A stretch of 64,000 nt of DNA. Source: Bacteroidales bacterium UBA1794 (GTDB lineage: Bacteria > Bacteroidota > Bacteroidia > Bacteroidales > Bacteroidaceae). A program made the translations under genes and the position numbers. The stretch spans positions 5,332-69,331 of the forward strand of contig DCFW01000020.1 of the NCBI GenBank assembly GCA_002315435.1, written 5' to 3'. Below are positions 44,000 to 54,046 of this stretch, one piece after another (position 1 is the stretch's first letter; every line of letters starts with the position of its first letter). The notes beneath the pieces were generated by a model. It saw nothing but the letters and a program-made list of their open reading frames with translations, was not told the origin of the DNA and made no database searches.

Positions 44000-45271
44000 A
44001 TGATACAGCCACTTGCAGAAAGAATGCGTCCCAAGTCTTTGGATGATTATATCGGACAAAAGCATTTGGTGGGACCTGGTGCAGTGCTTCGAAGAATGAT
44101 TGATTCGGGACGTATCTCCTCATTCATTCTGTGGGGCCCTCCCGGTGTGGGAAAAACAACCTTGGCACAAATCATTGCCAACAAGTTGGAGACTCCATTC
44201 TATTCTTTGAGTGCTGTGACAAGTGGCGTGAAGGATGTGCGGGAAGTGATTGACCGTGCCAAAAGCGGACGTTTCTTTTCTCAGAACAGTCCGATTCTAT
44301 TCATTGACGAGATCCATCGTTTCAGTAAATCGCAACAGGATTCATTACTTGGTGCCGTAGAGCAAGGAGTGATCACTCTTATCGGTGCCACCACGGAGAA
44401 TCCTTCTTTTGAGGTGATACGTCCCCTGTTATCCCGCTGCCAACTGTACGTTCTGAAGTCTCTTGAAAAGGAAGATCTGCTGGAGCTTTTGCATCGGGCT
44501 ATAGCAACGGATGTGGATTTGAGCAAGAAGCATATCACTATTAAAGAGGATACAGCACTATTGCGCTATTCGGGAGGAGATGCACGCAAACTGCTCAATA
44601 TCCTTGAACTTGTAGTGGATGCAGAGGAAGACGACGATATTGAGATTACAAACGATAAGATCGTCAATCGCTTGCAACAAAACCCTGCGGCTTATGATAA
44701 GGAAGGAGAAATGCACTACGACATTATCTCCGCTTTTATCAAGAGTATCCGCGGAAGTGATCCGGACGCAGCCATCTATTGGTTGGCACGAATGATTGAA
44801 GGTGGAGAAGATCCGTCTTTCATCGCACGACGTTTGGTTATCTCGGCCTCTGAGGACATCGGGCTAGCCAACCCTAATGCTCTTTTGCTTGCTAATGCAG
44901 CGTTTGATGCCGTAATGAAGATAGGTTGGCCCGAGGGACGTATTCCATTAGCTGAAGCTACTGTATACTTGGCAACAAGCCCTAAAAGTAACTCGGCCTA
45001 CATGGCGATCAATGATGCATTAGAGAAGGTGAGGGAAACCGGTAATCTGCCTGTTCCACTCCACTTGCGCAATGCACCTACTAAGTTGATGAAGCAGTTG
45101 GGCTATGGCAAAGAATATAAGTATGCTCATGATTTCACAGGACATTTCGTTGATCAACAGTATCTGCCTGACGACATGCAAGGTACGCATTTCTGGCAAG
45201 CACAAGACAATCCATCTGAAAGCAAGTTGCGTGAACATATGGACGGGTTATGGGGCAAAAAGGATAAATAA
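44000..45271 (+). CDS. rarA: Replication-associated recombination protein A (MgsA/RarA)
   Basis: A 423-residue AAA+ ATPase with RMRPKSLDDYIGQKHLVGPG at the start, Walker A WGPPGVGKTT (about residue 47), Walker B LFIDEIHRF and the C-terminal tetramerisation region with ASEDIGLANPNAL. It acts at stalled replication forks together with SSB. It is linked to the upstream epimerase gene by a 2-base gap. Confidence 0.9.
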   Translation: MIQPLAERMRPKSLDDYIGQKHLVGPGAVLRRMIDSGRISSFILWGPPGVGKTTLAQIIANKLETPFYSLSAVTSGVKDVREVIDRAKSGRFFSQNSPILFIDEIHRFSKSQQDSLLGAVEQGVITLIGATTENPSFEVIRPLLSRCQLYVLKSLEKEDLLELLHRAIATDVDLSKKHITIKEDTALLRYSGGDARKLLNILELVVDAEEDDDIEITNDKIVNRLQQNPAAYDKEGEMHYDIISAFIKSIRGSDPDAAIYWLARMIEGGEDPSFIARRLVISASEDIGLANPNALLLANAAFDAVMKIGWPEGRIPLAEATVYLATSPKSNSAYMAINDALEKVRETGNLPVPLHLRNAPTKLMKQLGYGKEYKYAHDFTGHFVDQQYLPDDMQGTHFWQAQDNPSESKLREHMDGLWGKKDK

Positions 45272-45338
45272 GACAAAAAAGAAATTCTATAAACAATTAG
45301 CCTATCAATGGCGTTTAAGAAATAAAGACTAAAGAATT

Positions 45339-46298
45339 ATGAAGATAGTTGTTTTTGACGGATATAGTTTAAATCCCGGAGATCTGGATTGGAGCGGACT
45401 AAATGAGTTTGGAGAATATACGGTGTATGATCGCACTGGTAGCAATGAAATCATTGAACGCGCAATAGACGCAGATGTGATACTGACTAACAAGACTTGC
45501 ATGTCCGATGAAGTAATGGGGCAATTGCCTAACTTGAAATTCATCGGTGTATTGTCTACAGGCTACAACACAATAGATATTGCGGCTGCAAAACGCAGAG
45601 GAATCATTGTGACGAACACGCCTTCATACAGTACCAACTCTGTAGCGCAAATGGTGTTTGCACATATCTTAAACATCACGCAGCAGGTAGCTCACTACAC
45701 GGATGAAGTACATCAAGGCACATGGGAAAGAAGCAAGGATTTTTGCTTCCGCGATACGGAACTGACTGAGTTGACAGGTCTGAAACTTGGTATTATCGGA
45801 TACGGCACTATTGGTCAAGCTGTGGCACGTATTGCCTTAGGGTTCGGTATGGAAATTTGTGCTTATACACATAAATCATTCCTACAAATTCCTCGTGAAG
45901 TGACAGTGCTGTCGTTAGATGAAATCTACAAACAATGTGACGTTATCTCGTTACACTGCCCGCTGGATGAACACAATCAAGGAATGATTAATGCAGAGGC
46001 TTTAAAGAAAATGAAATCGACTGCCATCCTCATTAATACAGGTCGTGGCGGATTAATTAACGAACAAGATCTGGCAAACGCTCTCGACAACAATGTAATA
46101 GCAGCAGCCGGACTGGACGTTCTTTCATGCGAACCCCCCAAATCAAACAATCCGTTGCTTAAAGTCAAGAATTGTTACATCACGCCACACATTGCATGGG
46201 CTACCAAAGCTTCACGTACCCGACTGATAACGATCGTATTGGATAATCTTCGTGAGTTCCATAGTGGTGGTGCAGTGACAAATAATGTAGCAAAATAA
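45339..46298 (+). CDS. D-2-hydroxyacid dehydrogenase, glycerate-dehydrogenase-like
   Basis: A 319-residue NAD-dependent dehydrogenase. The Rossmann motif is LGIIGYGTIGQAVARIALGFGM (residues about 149-170), the catalytic Arg is in INTGRGGLI, the Glu in LDVLSCEPP and the His in TPHIAW. The sequence is closest in feel to hydroxypyruvate/glycerate dehydrogenases (HprA type). It is a second such enzyme in the window besides serA and stands in its own short transcription unit. Confidence 0.85.
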   Translation: MKIVVFDGYSLNPGDLDWSGLNEFGEYTVYDRTGSNEIIERAIDADVILTNKTCMSDEVMGQLPNLKFIGVLSTGYNTIDIAAAKRRGIIVTNTPSYSTNSVAQMVFAHILNITQQVAHYTDEVHQGTWERSKDFCFRDTELTELTGLKLGIIGYGTIGQAVARIALGFGMEICAYTHKSFLQIPREVTVLSLDEIYKQCDVISLHCPLDEHNQGMINAEALKKMKSTAILINTGRGGLINEQDLANALDNNVIAAAGLDVLSCEPPKSNNPLLKVKNCYITPHIAWATKASRTRLITIVLDNLREFHSGGAVTNNVAK

Positions 46299-46354
46299 AA
46301 AGAGATTGCACCAAAGGTAAATATACCTGATAGATGCAACTTGAAAAGAATAGA

Positions 46355-46402
46355 ACAAGCCCTTTTAGATCCTATATTTGATCTGAAAGGGCTTATTCTT
46401 TT
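46355..46402 (+). terminator. Terminator after the hydroxyacid dehydrogenase
   Basis: A 15-base stem (AAGCCCTTTTAGATC with GATCTGAAAGGGCTT, one G-T pair) followed by TTCTTTT. Confidence 0.85.
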
Positions 46403-46498
46403 ATACATTGATCCTTCAATATACGCTAGCGGATGCGCATCCATTCCTAGTAGGTTTTGATCGAATTGTTGCTATACATTCTTTCACTTACAGTCACA

Positions 46499-46815
46499 AA
46501 TTGCTCCTATTACAAGTACACATTTTTTCTCTTGAATACATCTATTCTTTCCTTTACATGTATGAACGACTCTTGTAGCAAGTCATGCTTGGAACCTATT
46601 TCTCTATATGCATGTATCCCTTGCAGACATTAATTGCTCCTGCTACAAGAATACATTCTTTCTCTTACATGCATGAACTACTCCTGTTGCAAGTCATGTT
46701 GGAACCCATTTCTCTCCATGCATATATCCCTTACAGACATTCATTGCTCCTGCTACAAGTATATATTTTCCCTATTACAGGCATGCATTCTTCCAACTAC
46801 AAGCACACATTCTTC
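46499..46815. repeat. Degenerate tandem repeat of about 111-133 bases
   Basis: Two and a half units begin ATTGCTCCTnnTACAAG at 46499, 46632 and 46743, and share AAGTCATG(C)TTGGAACC and ATCCCTT(G/A)CAGACATT further on. Inside each unit a shorter motif (TTACAnGCATnnATTCTT-like) recurs with variation. Open frames reading through it encode Cys/His/Tyr-rich nonsense and are rejected as genes. Confidence 0.7.
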
Positions 46816-46837
46816 CAATTCGTAAGCAGCATTTTCA

Positions 46838-46926
46838 TTTTTTACAACTGTAAAAAAGCATTTCTACGGCCGTAACACATACGTTTTACAGTTGTAGAAA
46901 TGCTTTTCTACAGCCGTAGAAATAAG
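46838..46926. repeat. Overlapping inverted repeats before the ABC-permease 3' end
   Basis: TTTTACAACTGTAAAA is nearly palindromic and recurs inverted as TTTTACAGTTGTA. AAGCATTTCTAC pairs with GTAGAAATGCTT, and TCTACGGCCGTA resembles TCTACAGCCGTAGA. These alternatives could form competing hairpins. It may act as a terminator for the minus-strand operon that ends at 47016, but no simple T run follows. Confidence 0.55.
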
Positions 46927-47015
46927 TTTTGCTGCTTTGCAAGTGGAAAAATGCATACAAGTATTGAATAAAAAGCACGTTAGTATCTTATGATAACTAC
47001 CAAGGAACTTGTCTG

Positions 47016-48080
47016 TTATGCGCTCTTACGATAGCTGACAACTGCCCATGCATTCAATGCCAAGGCAAATATGCCAAGAGAGGCAAACTGTATAGATAAA
47101 TCGCTCCAACTGCTACCTTTGATGAAAACCATACGCATCACTTCAACAAAATATTTCAAGGGATTTGCCATAGTAATGTATTCCGCCCATTGTGGCATAC
47201 TTCTTATAGGAGTGAACAATCCGCTCATCAAGATGAATACAACCAAACAGAACCACATCACAAACATGGCTTGTTGCATGGTGGCGGAATTGTTGGAGAT
47301 GACTAGTCCCAATCCTGACATGGCCAATACATAAATGGCGGCTCCGGCATAAATGACAAGCAAGCTTCCTACTGGAACAAAACCATATATCGCCCAAGCC
47401 AAAACGAAACAGATGGAAAGCACCACAAAGCCTACGGTCCAATAAGGTATCAACTTGGCAAGTATAAAGACAAACTTGTTGACGGGGGTCACATTAATCT
47501 GGTCAATAGTACCTACTTCCTTCTCGCTCACCACGTTCAATGCCGGTAGAAACCCACACAACAACGTAAGCAAAATGCCCATTAACCCGGGTACCATAAA
47601 CAATTTATAATCTTGATGCAAATTATACAAATTCCGCACACTCACCATCGAATCGGTGTTGCCTCGTACAATTGACGCCAAATAGGAACTGCCTAATCCT
47701 CCTTTTGTACCGTTAACGGAATTGGCTGCGATCAATACTTGCGCCGGCTCACCCCGCGTGACATGACGCTCAAGATGTGGAGGCAATTCAAGCAGTAAAT
47801 CTGCTCTGCCCGCCTCTATCTCATTCATTCCTTCGGCATAGGTTCCTTTATTGGAGGTAAGTTTGAAGTAAGTGGAAGCTTCTATGCGATTCACCAAGCG
47901 TTGCGAGAGCATGGAATGATCATTATCAATGACGCACAAGTTCAGATTCCTTATCTCCATATTGGCTGCCCAAGGCATCAACACCATCATCATGATGGGG
48001 AACATCAATATCATTCGTGGAAGAAACGAGTTACGAAACAATTGCTTGAACTCTTTCTCTATCAGAAATTTTATCATCAT
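47016..48080 (-). CDS. ABC-2 type transporter permease (second)
   Basis: A 354-residue inner-membrane protein. It has one N-terminal helix, a periplasmic domain of about 150 residues and five C-terminal helices with the ABC-2 signature (PALNVVSEKEVGTIDQINVTP). It is the last gene of a five-gene export operon and pairs with the related permease 4 bases upstream. With TolC, HlyD and the fused ATPase it resembles YbhFSR/YhiH-type exporters of drugs or ions. Confidence 0.85.
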   Translation of the reverse strand: MMIKFLIEKEFKQLFRNSFLPRMILMFPIMMMVLMPWAANMEIRNLNLCVIDNDHSMLSQRLVNRIEASTYFKLTSNKGTYAEGMNEIEAGRADLLLELPPHLERHVTRGEPAQVLIAANSVNGTKGGLGSSYLASIVRGNTDSMVSVRNLYNLHQDYKLFMVPGLMGILLTLLCGFLPALNVVSEKEVGTIDQINVTPVNKFVFILAKLIPYWTVGFVVLSICFVLAWAIYGFVPVGSLLVIYAGAAIYVLAMSGLGLVISNNSATMQQAMFVMWFCLVVFILMSGLFTPIRSMPQWAEYITMANPLKYFVEVMRMVFIKGSSWSDLSIQFASLGIFALALNAWAVVSYRKSA

Positions 48081-48084
48081 AATC

Positions 48085-49182
48085 TTATGCTAATCTATTC
48101 TTAAACAACTTCAAACTTACACCCAAAAGCAATACAGCCATTCCTAACAGTACTCCTATTTCGGTTAACACATATCTGACGCCCACTCCTTCAATCATAA
48201 CCTTGCGCACCGCTTGGATATACCATCGGGCAGGCATGGCACAGGACAGCCATTGCAGAGGTTCCGGCATATTCTCTACAGGAAACACCATTCCGGAGAA
48301 AAACATCGTAGGCATCATCAGCATCATGGCACTCACCAACATCGCTGCAACTTGCGTTTGCGTGATGGTGGAGATGAACAATCCCAAGCTCAGCGCCACC
48401 ACAATGAATAATAGCGATATCAGCAACAGCAATATGAGATTTCCTGCAATAGGCACGTGTAATACAAATCGAGCTAATGCCAATATAGTAAGCAAGTTTG
48501 TAAATGAAAGCACCATATAAGGAACCATTTTGGCTAATATAATATTAATTGGACGCATGGGTGACACCAACAGGATTTCCATGGTTCCGGTCTCTTTCTC
48601 CCGAACAATGGAGATAGACGTCATCATGGCACAAATCAGCAACAAGATCATTCCCATCACTCCGGGCACAAAGTTGTATGCACTTTTCATCTGCGGATTA
48701 TACAGCAATTGAATGCTGGGAATAATGCCATTTTGAACATGCGTCGGTTGTTCCTTTGAGGCATCACCTATTATACTTGTTGCATAATGGGCAGCGGTTG
48801 TAGCCATATTCGGATCCGATCCGTCCATGATCAGTTGCACATGTGATTCACCATTTGGTATTTTCGAAGCGTACTTAGGCGAAAATACCAAGGCCATATC
48901 TATATTTCCTTTCTTGAAACCTGCATCCACCTCATCGGCATTGCTTACATTACCAACGACAGAAAAATATTCGCTGGCATTGATTTCGTTGGTAATACGA
49001 TGTGTAAGCACGTCATGCGATGGATCCAGCACTGCCACCCGTTCATTATTCAATTCCGTGGATATGGCAAAGCCGAACAGTATGATTTGTACGATAGGCA
49101 TACCCAACATAATGAGTATCGTGCGACGATCACGAAAGATATGACGGAATTCTTTTTTGACAAATGAATAAAACTGAATCAT
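48085..49182 (-). CDS. ABC-2 type transporter permease (first)
   Basis: A 365-residue permease of the same build as its neighbour: N-terminal helix (ILIMLGMPIVQIILFGFAI), large periplasmic loop, and TSISIVREKETGTMEILLVSPMRP before the helical C-terminus. It probably forms a heterodimer with the next gene product. It starts 3 bases after the ATPase stop. Confidence 0.85.
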   Translation of the reverse strand: MIQFYSFVKKEFRHIFRDRRTILIMLGMPIVQIILFGFAISTELNNERVAVLDPSHDVLTHRITNEINASEYFSVVGNVSNADEVDAGFKKGNIDMALVFSPKYASKIPNGESHVQLIMDGSDPNMATTAAHYATSIIGDASKEQPTHVQNGIIPSIQLLYNPQMKSAYNFVPGVMGMILLLICAMMTSISIVREKETGTMEILLVSPMRPINIILAKMVPYMVLSFTNLLTILALARFVLHVPIAGNLILLLLISLLFIVVALSLGLFISTITQTQVAAMLVSAMMLMMPTMFFSGMVFPVENMPEPLQWLSCAMPARWYIQAVRKVMIEGVGVRYVLTEIGVLLGMAVLLLGVSLKLFKNRLA

Positions 49183-49185
49183 TAT

Positions 49186-50646
49186 TTAATCTGATTTACG
49201 CACCGCACCGCGGGCTAGTTTAGTAAATACTTCGTCCATTGTAGCTACGGAGAACTGACGTTTCAACCCTTCGGGAGTATCCAATGCTTTGATATGACCA
49301 TCCACCATAATGGATATGCGATTGCAATACTCTGCTTCATCCATGTAGTGAGTGGTGACAAACACCGTGATACCTCGATCTGCTGCCTGATAAATCAATT
49401 CCCAGAACTGTCTGCGTGTAGCAGGATCCACACCACCGGTAGGTTCATCCAAAAAGACGATACTCGGTTCATGGAAGATAGATACGGAGAATGCCAGTTT
49501 CTGTTTCCAGCCCACAGGCAGACTCTTCACCAACGTATCACGTTCTGCCGTAAAATGCAAAGCCTCTAACAATTCATCAGTCTTGCGAGCGATTTCATCC
49601 TCTTTCATCCCGTATATACCTGCAAACAATCGAATGTTTTCCCACACCTTCAAATCTTCATACAGGGAGAACTTCTGGCTCATGTAACCGATGTTTTTCT
49701 TCACCATTTCCGATTGCGTCATCACATCATATCCTGCCACCAAGCCTTTGCCCGAAGTGGGTATACTCAATCCGCACAACATTCGCATAGCAGTCGTTTT
49801 ACCGGCTCCGTTAGCTCCAAGGAATCCAAAGATCTCACCCTTATGTACTTCAAATGAGATATGATCAACAGCCGTGAACGAACCAAAACTCTTCGTCAAG
49901 CCTTCCACTTTAATGGCCGGCTCGTCATTGCCATGAACCGATTCGCGCTCTAAGGGAGCGGGACAAAGAATCTCATTAAACTCTTGCAAGATCTTTTCAG
50001 GAGTATCAATTCCCTTAATTTCGCCCTCATTGATAAATGCAATACGGTCACATTGCAGTGCTTCGTCCATGATCGGCGTAGAAGCCACGATGGTGATACC
50101 GGCCTTTCTGAGTTGTTGCAACATCTCCCAAAACTCTTTGCGCGATACAGGATCAACCCCCGTAGTGGGTTCGTCCAGAAAAAGCACCGAAGGTTTGTGT
50201 ATCAATGCACAGCACAACGCCAACTTTTGTTTCATACCGCCGGACAACGCTCCTGCACGACGTTTGGCAAACGGAGCAATCTGCACGTATATATCTTTTA
50301 TTAGGTCGTAATTCTTTTCTTTGGTGGTGCCGAACACAGTGGCAAAGAAGTTTAGGTTTTCCTCTACAGTCAAATCGGGATAAAGAGAGAATCTACCGGG
50401 CATATACCCTACACGTGTACGGATCTTCTTGTAGTCGCGCACTACATCCAATCCGTCAACCGTGGCACTTCCCTTTTCAGCCAGCAGCAACGTTGTAAGT
50501 ACTCGAAAGAGTGAACTCTTGCCGGCACCATCAGGTCCGATGATTCCGAACAATTCGCCTTGCTCCACATGAAAAGAGACTCCTTTCAACGCTTCTACTT
50601 TACCGTAAGACTTAAATACATTATTTACTTCAACTGCAAACATCAT
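49186..50646 (-). CDS. ABC transporter ATPase with two fused nucleotide-binding domains
   Basis: A 486-residue protein with two complete ATPase domains in tandem. Domain 1 has Walker A GPDGAGKSS, signature LSGGMKQKL and FLDEPTTGVDP. Domain 2 has Walker A GANGAGKTT, and its signature reads KSLPVGWKQKLAF instead of the canonical LSGG, followed by FLDEPTGGVDP. The altered second signature is usual for YbhF-type fused ATPases. It overlaps the upstream HlyD gene by 4 bases, showing translational coupling. Confidence 0.9.
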   Translation of the reverse strand: MMFAVEVNNVFKSYGKVEALKGVSFHVEQGELFGIIGPDGAGKSSLFRVLTTLLLAEKGSATVDGLDVVRDYKKIRTRVGYMPGRFSLYPDLTVEENLNFFATVFGTTKEKNYDLIKDIYVQIAPFAKRRAGALSGGMKQKLALCCALIHKPSVLFLDEPTTGVDPVSRKEFWEMLQQLRKAGITIVASTPIMDEALQCDRIAFINEGEIKGIDTPEKILQEFNEILCPAPLERESVHGNDEPAIKVEGLTKSFGSFTAVDHISFEVHKGEIFGFLGANGAGKTTAMRMLCGLSIPTSGKGLVAGYDVMTQSEMVKKNIGYMSQKFSLYEDLKVWENIRLFAGIYGMKEDEIARKTDELLEALHFTAERDTLVKSLPVGWKQKLAFSVSIFHEPSIVFLDEPTGGVDPATRRQFWELIYQAADRGITVFVTTHYMDEAEYCNRISIMVDGHIKALDTPEGLKRQFSVATMDEVFTKLARGAVRKSD

Positions 50647-51539
50647 TTCAATTTTACTTCACCGTACATTCCTATCTTCAAATAGCCGTCATTGTGCACC
50701 GCGATCTTTACGGCATACACCAAGTTAGCCCGTTCGTCATCGGTCAGAATGGTTTTAGGAGTAAACTCGGAAGAGGATGATATCCAGGTAACGGTTCCTT
50801 GGTAGGTTTTCTTCTTATCATTGCCATAATCCGCATATACCGTTACAGGCATTCCCAGTTTGACTTTCATCAACTGCTCGGAGGTGATATAAGCGCGCAA
50901 GTAAACATGATTCATATCTGCTACCTTAAAGAGAGGCTTGCCGGGTGTCGCTAGTTCTCCTTCTTCGGAATATTTCTCAAGAATAGTACCTGTCACAGGA
51001 GATATGATATGACATTTATTCAACTGATCAATCACTTCTTTGCGTTGCAACATCAATGACGATCCTTGCTCATTTAAGCTAGCCGTACTGTTCTGTAAAG
51101 ACGACAGCTGAGCATCCAATTGCCTTTTCAATAAAGCAATCTGAGCATTATAGTCATCCAATTGTTTCGTATTAGCCGCACCATCTTTCAATAGTCCTTG
51201 CACACGTCTCTTTTCACGCTCGGCTGTAGCTATTTGTTGTCTTAGCACAGCGATCTGTTTACTCTGATCCGGTTTCTGCCAATCAACCGACTTTCTGTTT
51301 GCGCCCAACTGTAAAGCCTTAAGCCACAGCTGCACTGTATCAGTTACACCTACTTCTTGACCTTGGTTTACATTGGTACCCTCTTCCGTATTCAAACGAA
51401 GGATTTTCCCTTGTGATTCTGCCGAGACAATTACTTCCGTTGTTTCAAAAGTTCCGGTTGCATCATAATTCTTATTGTTTCTTCCACATGCCGTCAAAAG
51501 TATCAACGCAGTAAGTGGTAATATCTTTATACGATTCAT
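50643..51539 (-). CDS. HlyD-family periplasmic adaptor subunit
   Basis: A 298-residue membrane-fusion lipoprotein. The signal peptide ends in a lipobox (LILLTACG, Cys near 18), then a biotinyl-lipoyl half (VIVSAESQGKILRLNTEEGTNVNQGQ), a coiled-coil hairpin (residues about 85-165), the second lipoyl half and a beta-barrel. It links the inner-membrane ABC transporter with the TolC-type channel encoded just before it. Confidence 0.85.
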   Translation of the reverse strand: MNRIKILPLTALILLTACGRNNKNYDATGTFETTEVIVSAESQGKILRLNTEEGTNVNQGQEVGVTDTVQLWLKALQLGANRKSVDWQKPDQSKQIAVLRQQIATAEREKRRVQGLLKDGAANTKQLDDYNAQIALLKRQLDAQLSSLQNSTASLNEQGSSLMLQRKEVIDQLNKCHIISPVTGTILEKYSEEGELATPGKPLFKVADMNHVYLRAYITSEQLMKVKLGMPVTVYADYGNDKKKTYQGTVTWISSSSEFTPKTILTDDERANLVYAVKIAVHNDGYLKIGMYGEVKLK

Positions 51540-51552
51540 CTTGTGTTCTGTT

Positions 51553-52806
51553 TTATTGATTAGTAGTGTATTTTATTTGATAAATATCCGACAACAGCTC
51601 TATCTCATGTAGCGCTTTAGTCTGTCTGGCTTGATCCTTGGCATTAATCATCCTCAGCAACTCAGTCACCGAGAGTGTTCCGTGAGCCACTTTAGACTCT
51701 CCTGCTTTGCAGATTCTATCACGCAGCACAATGATCTCATCATCTTCCTGCATCTGTCTACGCATGGATGAAACATTGCCGGTCTGCTGTGCTACCTGCA
51801 TGCGAGTATTAAACAAGAACACATCTCGTGCATTGTCAATTTCAGTCTTTGAATTATCAAGCAACAGCCGATCATTCTTACGCGTATAGTATCCATCCAG
51901 ATTCCATTCAAACTTTATGCCCACCAAATAATACGGACGAAAATTATTATTCAGCGTATTCAGTCCCGGTCTTCCATAAGATCCTTGGGCAAAAAGTCCT
52001 AAATGAGGCCTAAGAGCAGCATCAAGAACTTCGCGTTGTCTCTTCAACTGTGCTTCCTGCGAATTGAACCATTGCAGTTCAGGACGATTAATCTCAGTTG
52101 CAGGCTCCTTGTCAATCGGCTTTTGGAAATTAGCATCCGAAGCGACTTGCTCTCCAAGAAAAAGCGACAACATCCCGATATAAATGCTTCTATTGTCGGT
52201 AAGTGCAATTCGACGTTGCTTCGTATCTAACTGTTCAGCACGAACGGCATCCAAATCCGATTCGTTAGCCACACCGTTGCGATAGTATGAATCAATCTGC
52301 TTGTAGTTACGATCCAAATCATCCATCAGTAATTGGTTCTGCTTCAGCTGCTCGTCAATCAGCAATATACCGAAGTATATCTGGTCTATTCGCTGATTCA
52401 AATCATACAGATCTACATTGTTTTTCTCACGTTCCACATCGGCAGACGCCTCTGCCATTTTTTTCTGTGAAGCCATTCGTCCACCATCCCAAATATTTTG
52501 TTTGATGTCCAGCGATGCCTGATATTGGTCACGCGATACGCTGCTGATGTTCAATCCCGCTATTTTCAGAGGAATTTTAGTCACCTCACTTTGGTAGCTA
52601 GCTTTAGCTGAAAGTGTAAATTGCGGCAAATTGCCTTTCGACACGTTCTCGATGTTGTAATCACGTGCAGCAGTAATCAGTCCGTACTTGCGGACTAAAG
52701 GATAATTGTCTCTTGCCTTCTGCCTACACTGTTCCAACGTCTGTTGTGCTCCGGCAGAATTAAATATTCCCCACGCTGCAATAATCAAGATAATTATTCG
52801 TTTCAT
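51553..52806 (-). CDS. TolC-family outer-membrane channel
   Basis: A 417-residue protein. The ATG at 52806 gives the signal peptide MKRIIILIIAAWGIFNSAGA; a longer frame from 52854 is unlikely. The mature part has the two long heptad-rich helical repeats of TolC proteins (for example VDLYDLNQRIDQIYFGILLIDEQLKQN). First gene of the export operon, with a TATCTTTG box on the minus strand at 52829-52836, divergent from an AraC regulator. Confidence 0.85.
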   Translation of the reverse strand: MKRIIILIIAAWGIFNSAGAQQTLEQCRQKARDNYPLVRKYGLITAARDYNIENVSKGNLPQFTLSAKASYQSEVTKIPLKIAGLNISSVSRDQYQASLDIKQNIWDGGRMASQKKMAEASADVEREKNNVDLYDLNQRIDQIYFGILLIDEQLKQNQLLMDDLDRNYKQIDSYYRNGVANESDLDAVRAEQLDTKQRRIALTDNRSIYIGMLSLFLGEQVASDANFQKPIDKEPATEINRPELQWFNSQEAQLKRQREVLDAALRPHLGLFAQGSYGRPGLNTLNNNFRPYYLVGIKFEWNLDGYYTRKNDRLLLDNSKTEIDNARDVFLFNTRMQVAQQTGNVSSMRRQMQEDDEIIVLRDRICKAGESKVAHGTLSVTELLRMINAKDQARQTKALHEIELLSDIYQIKYTTNQ

Positions 52807-52828
52807 AACACTTAATTTTTTATGGCGA

Positions 52829-52836
52829 CAAAGATA
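52829..52836 (-). promoter_or_regulatory. -7 box of the export operon
   Basis: TATCTTTG on the minus strand, 22 bases before the TolC start codon. It faces the AraC promoter across about 100 bases, so one regulator can act on both. Confidence 0.55.
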
Positions 52837-52932
52837 TGGATAAAAAGTATGCAACTATCCTGCAATAGTTGGACGAAATGTTCTATTAGTCCGAATAGTT
52901 ATTAAAGTCAATGCACAATATAAGATATTTAT

Positions 52933-52940
52933 TATCTTTG
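52933..52940 (+). promoter_or_regulatory. -7 box of the AraC regulator gene
   Basis: TATCTTTG ends 13 bases before the first ATG (52954) and 22 before the second (52963), so the second is the likelier start. Confidence 0.55.
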
Positions 52941-52962
52941 TGCAATAATATAGATGGAAAAT

Positions 52963-53859
52963 ATGGATAAGAAAGTACCTATAGATCTTGCATTAAATAC
53001 ACTTGACTTCAAGAAGATCATAAAAAATACAGAGTATTGTTTCATTACCCCTGGTTTTGGATTTATTGACAACATAATAAAGATGGAAAGTGTGCTCTTT
53101 CATTTAGGTCAGCCCTACAAGATGCATGAGGGACGTATCATTCAGTTGACTAGTGGAAAGGTTCGCATCAATATCAACCTATCAGAGTATACCCTTGTCC
53201 CCGGCGAAGTTCTCATTACTTTCCCTGAATCAATCCTGCAACCAATGGAATTCTCTCCCGATACCAGGGTGCGTGTGATTACAGCCACACCCAATTTTAT
53301 ACAAGACGCCGGAAATGAAGATTTTTTCCGCCATTATCTAGCTAACGATACCAATACATTATTACAACTAAGTAAAGAAGAAAATGAAGAAATGAATCAA
53401 TATTTTTCGCTCTTTTGGAGCATTGTACATGCGTCTCATTTCAAGCAAGAAACAATACGGCATTTGTTCATGTCACTGTTACACTACATACATGACTTAC
53501 GTGCCAACAATCAGGAAGAAAGTTCCAAGCCTATAACAAGGCAGCAAGAGATCTTTCAGAAGTTCATTATGCTTGTTAATAAAAATAGTTGCACCGAACG
53601 CAATGTAAGCTTTTATGCAGATAAATTATGTCTCACGCCGCGCTATCTCAACACGCTTATTCGTCAAACCAGTGAACGCACCGTGATGGAATGGATCAAT
53701 CGTTCTGTGATACTGGAAGCCAAAGTGCTTCTAAAGCATAGTAACAAAATGATTTACGAGATTGCCGATGAATTGAATTTCCCAAACACATCTTTCTTTT
53801 GCAAGTTCTTTAAGAAGAATACAGGCATGACGCCTCTGGAATATCAGAAGCAAGAATAA
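52963..53859 (+). CDS. AraC-family regulator of the export operon
   Basis: A 298-residue protein (ATG at 52963; a start at 52954 is possible but leaves almost no leader). The N-terminal cupin-like domain covers about 30-150. The C-terminal AraC HTH pair (VSFYADKLCLTPRYLNTLIRQ and IYEIADELNFPNTSFFCKFFKKNTGMTPLEYQ) is complete. Its divergent placement strongly suggests it controls the TolC-HlyD-ABC genes. Inducer unknown. Confidence 0.85.
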   Translation: MDKKVPIDLALNTLDFKKIIKNTEYCFITPGFGFIDNIIKMESVLFHLGQPYKMHEGRIIQLTSGKVRININLSEYTLVPGEVLITFPESILQPMEFSPDTRVRVITATPNFIQDAGNEDFFRHYLANDTNTLLQLSKEENEEMNQYFSLFWSIVHASHFKQETIRHLFMSLLHYIHDLRANNQEESSKPITRQQEIFQKFIMLVNKNSCTERNVSFYADKLCLTPRYLNTLIRQTSERTVMEWINRSVILEAKVLLKHSNKMIYEIADELNFPNTSFFCKFFKKNTGMTPLEYQKQE

Positions 53860-54046
53860 AACTGAAAATTATAAAAGTACATATAACACTAAGCTTATTA
53901 TAAATAGGGAAAGTATTTTTCATTGTGAATGATGTGAATGATAAGAAGCTTTTTTAAACAAACTTTCGCAATGTGAATACTCAAAGATTTCAATATTTTG
54001 ATTTACTTTGCAACATATATCATGATAAAAATTAAATATTAGAATT

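Noticed and set aside
46499..46815. CRISPR-like repetition
   Set aside because: Units are long, few, strongly diverged and lack conserved repeats separated by unique spacers; no cas genes are near.
46585..46875. Open frames of 63-96 codons in the 46.6-46.9 kb region
   Set aside because: They only read the degenerate repeats, are rich in Cys, His and Tyr, and have no family features.
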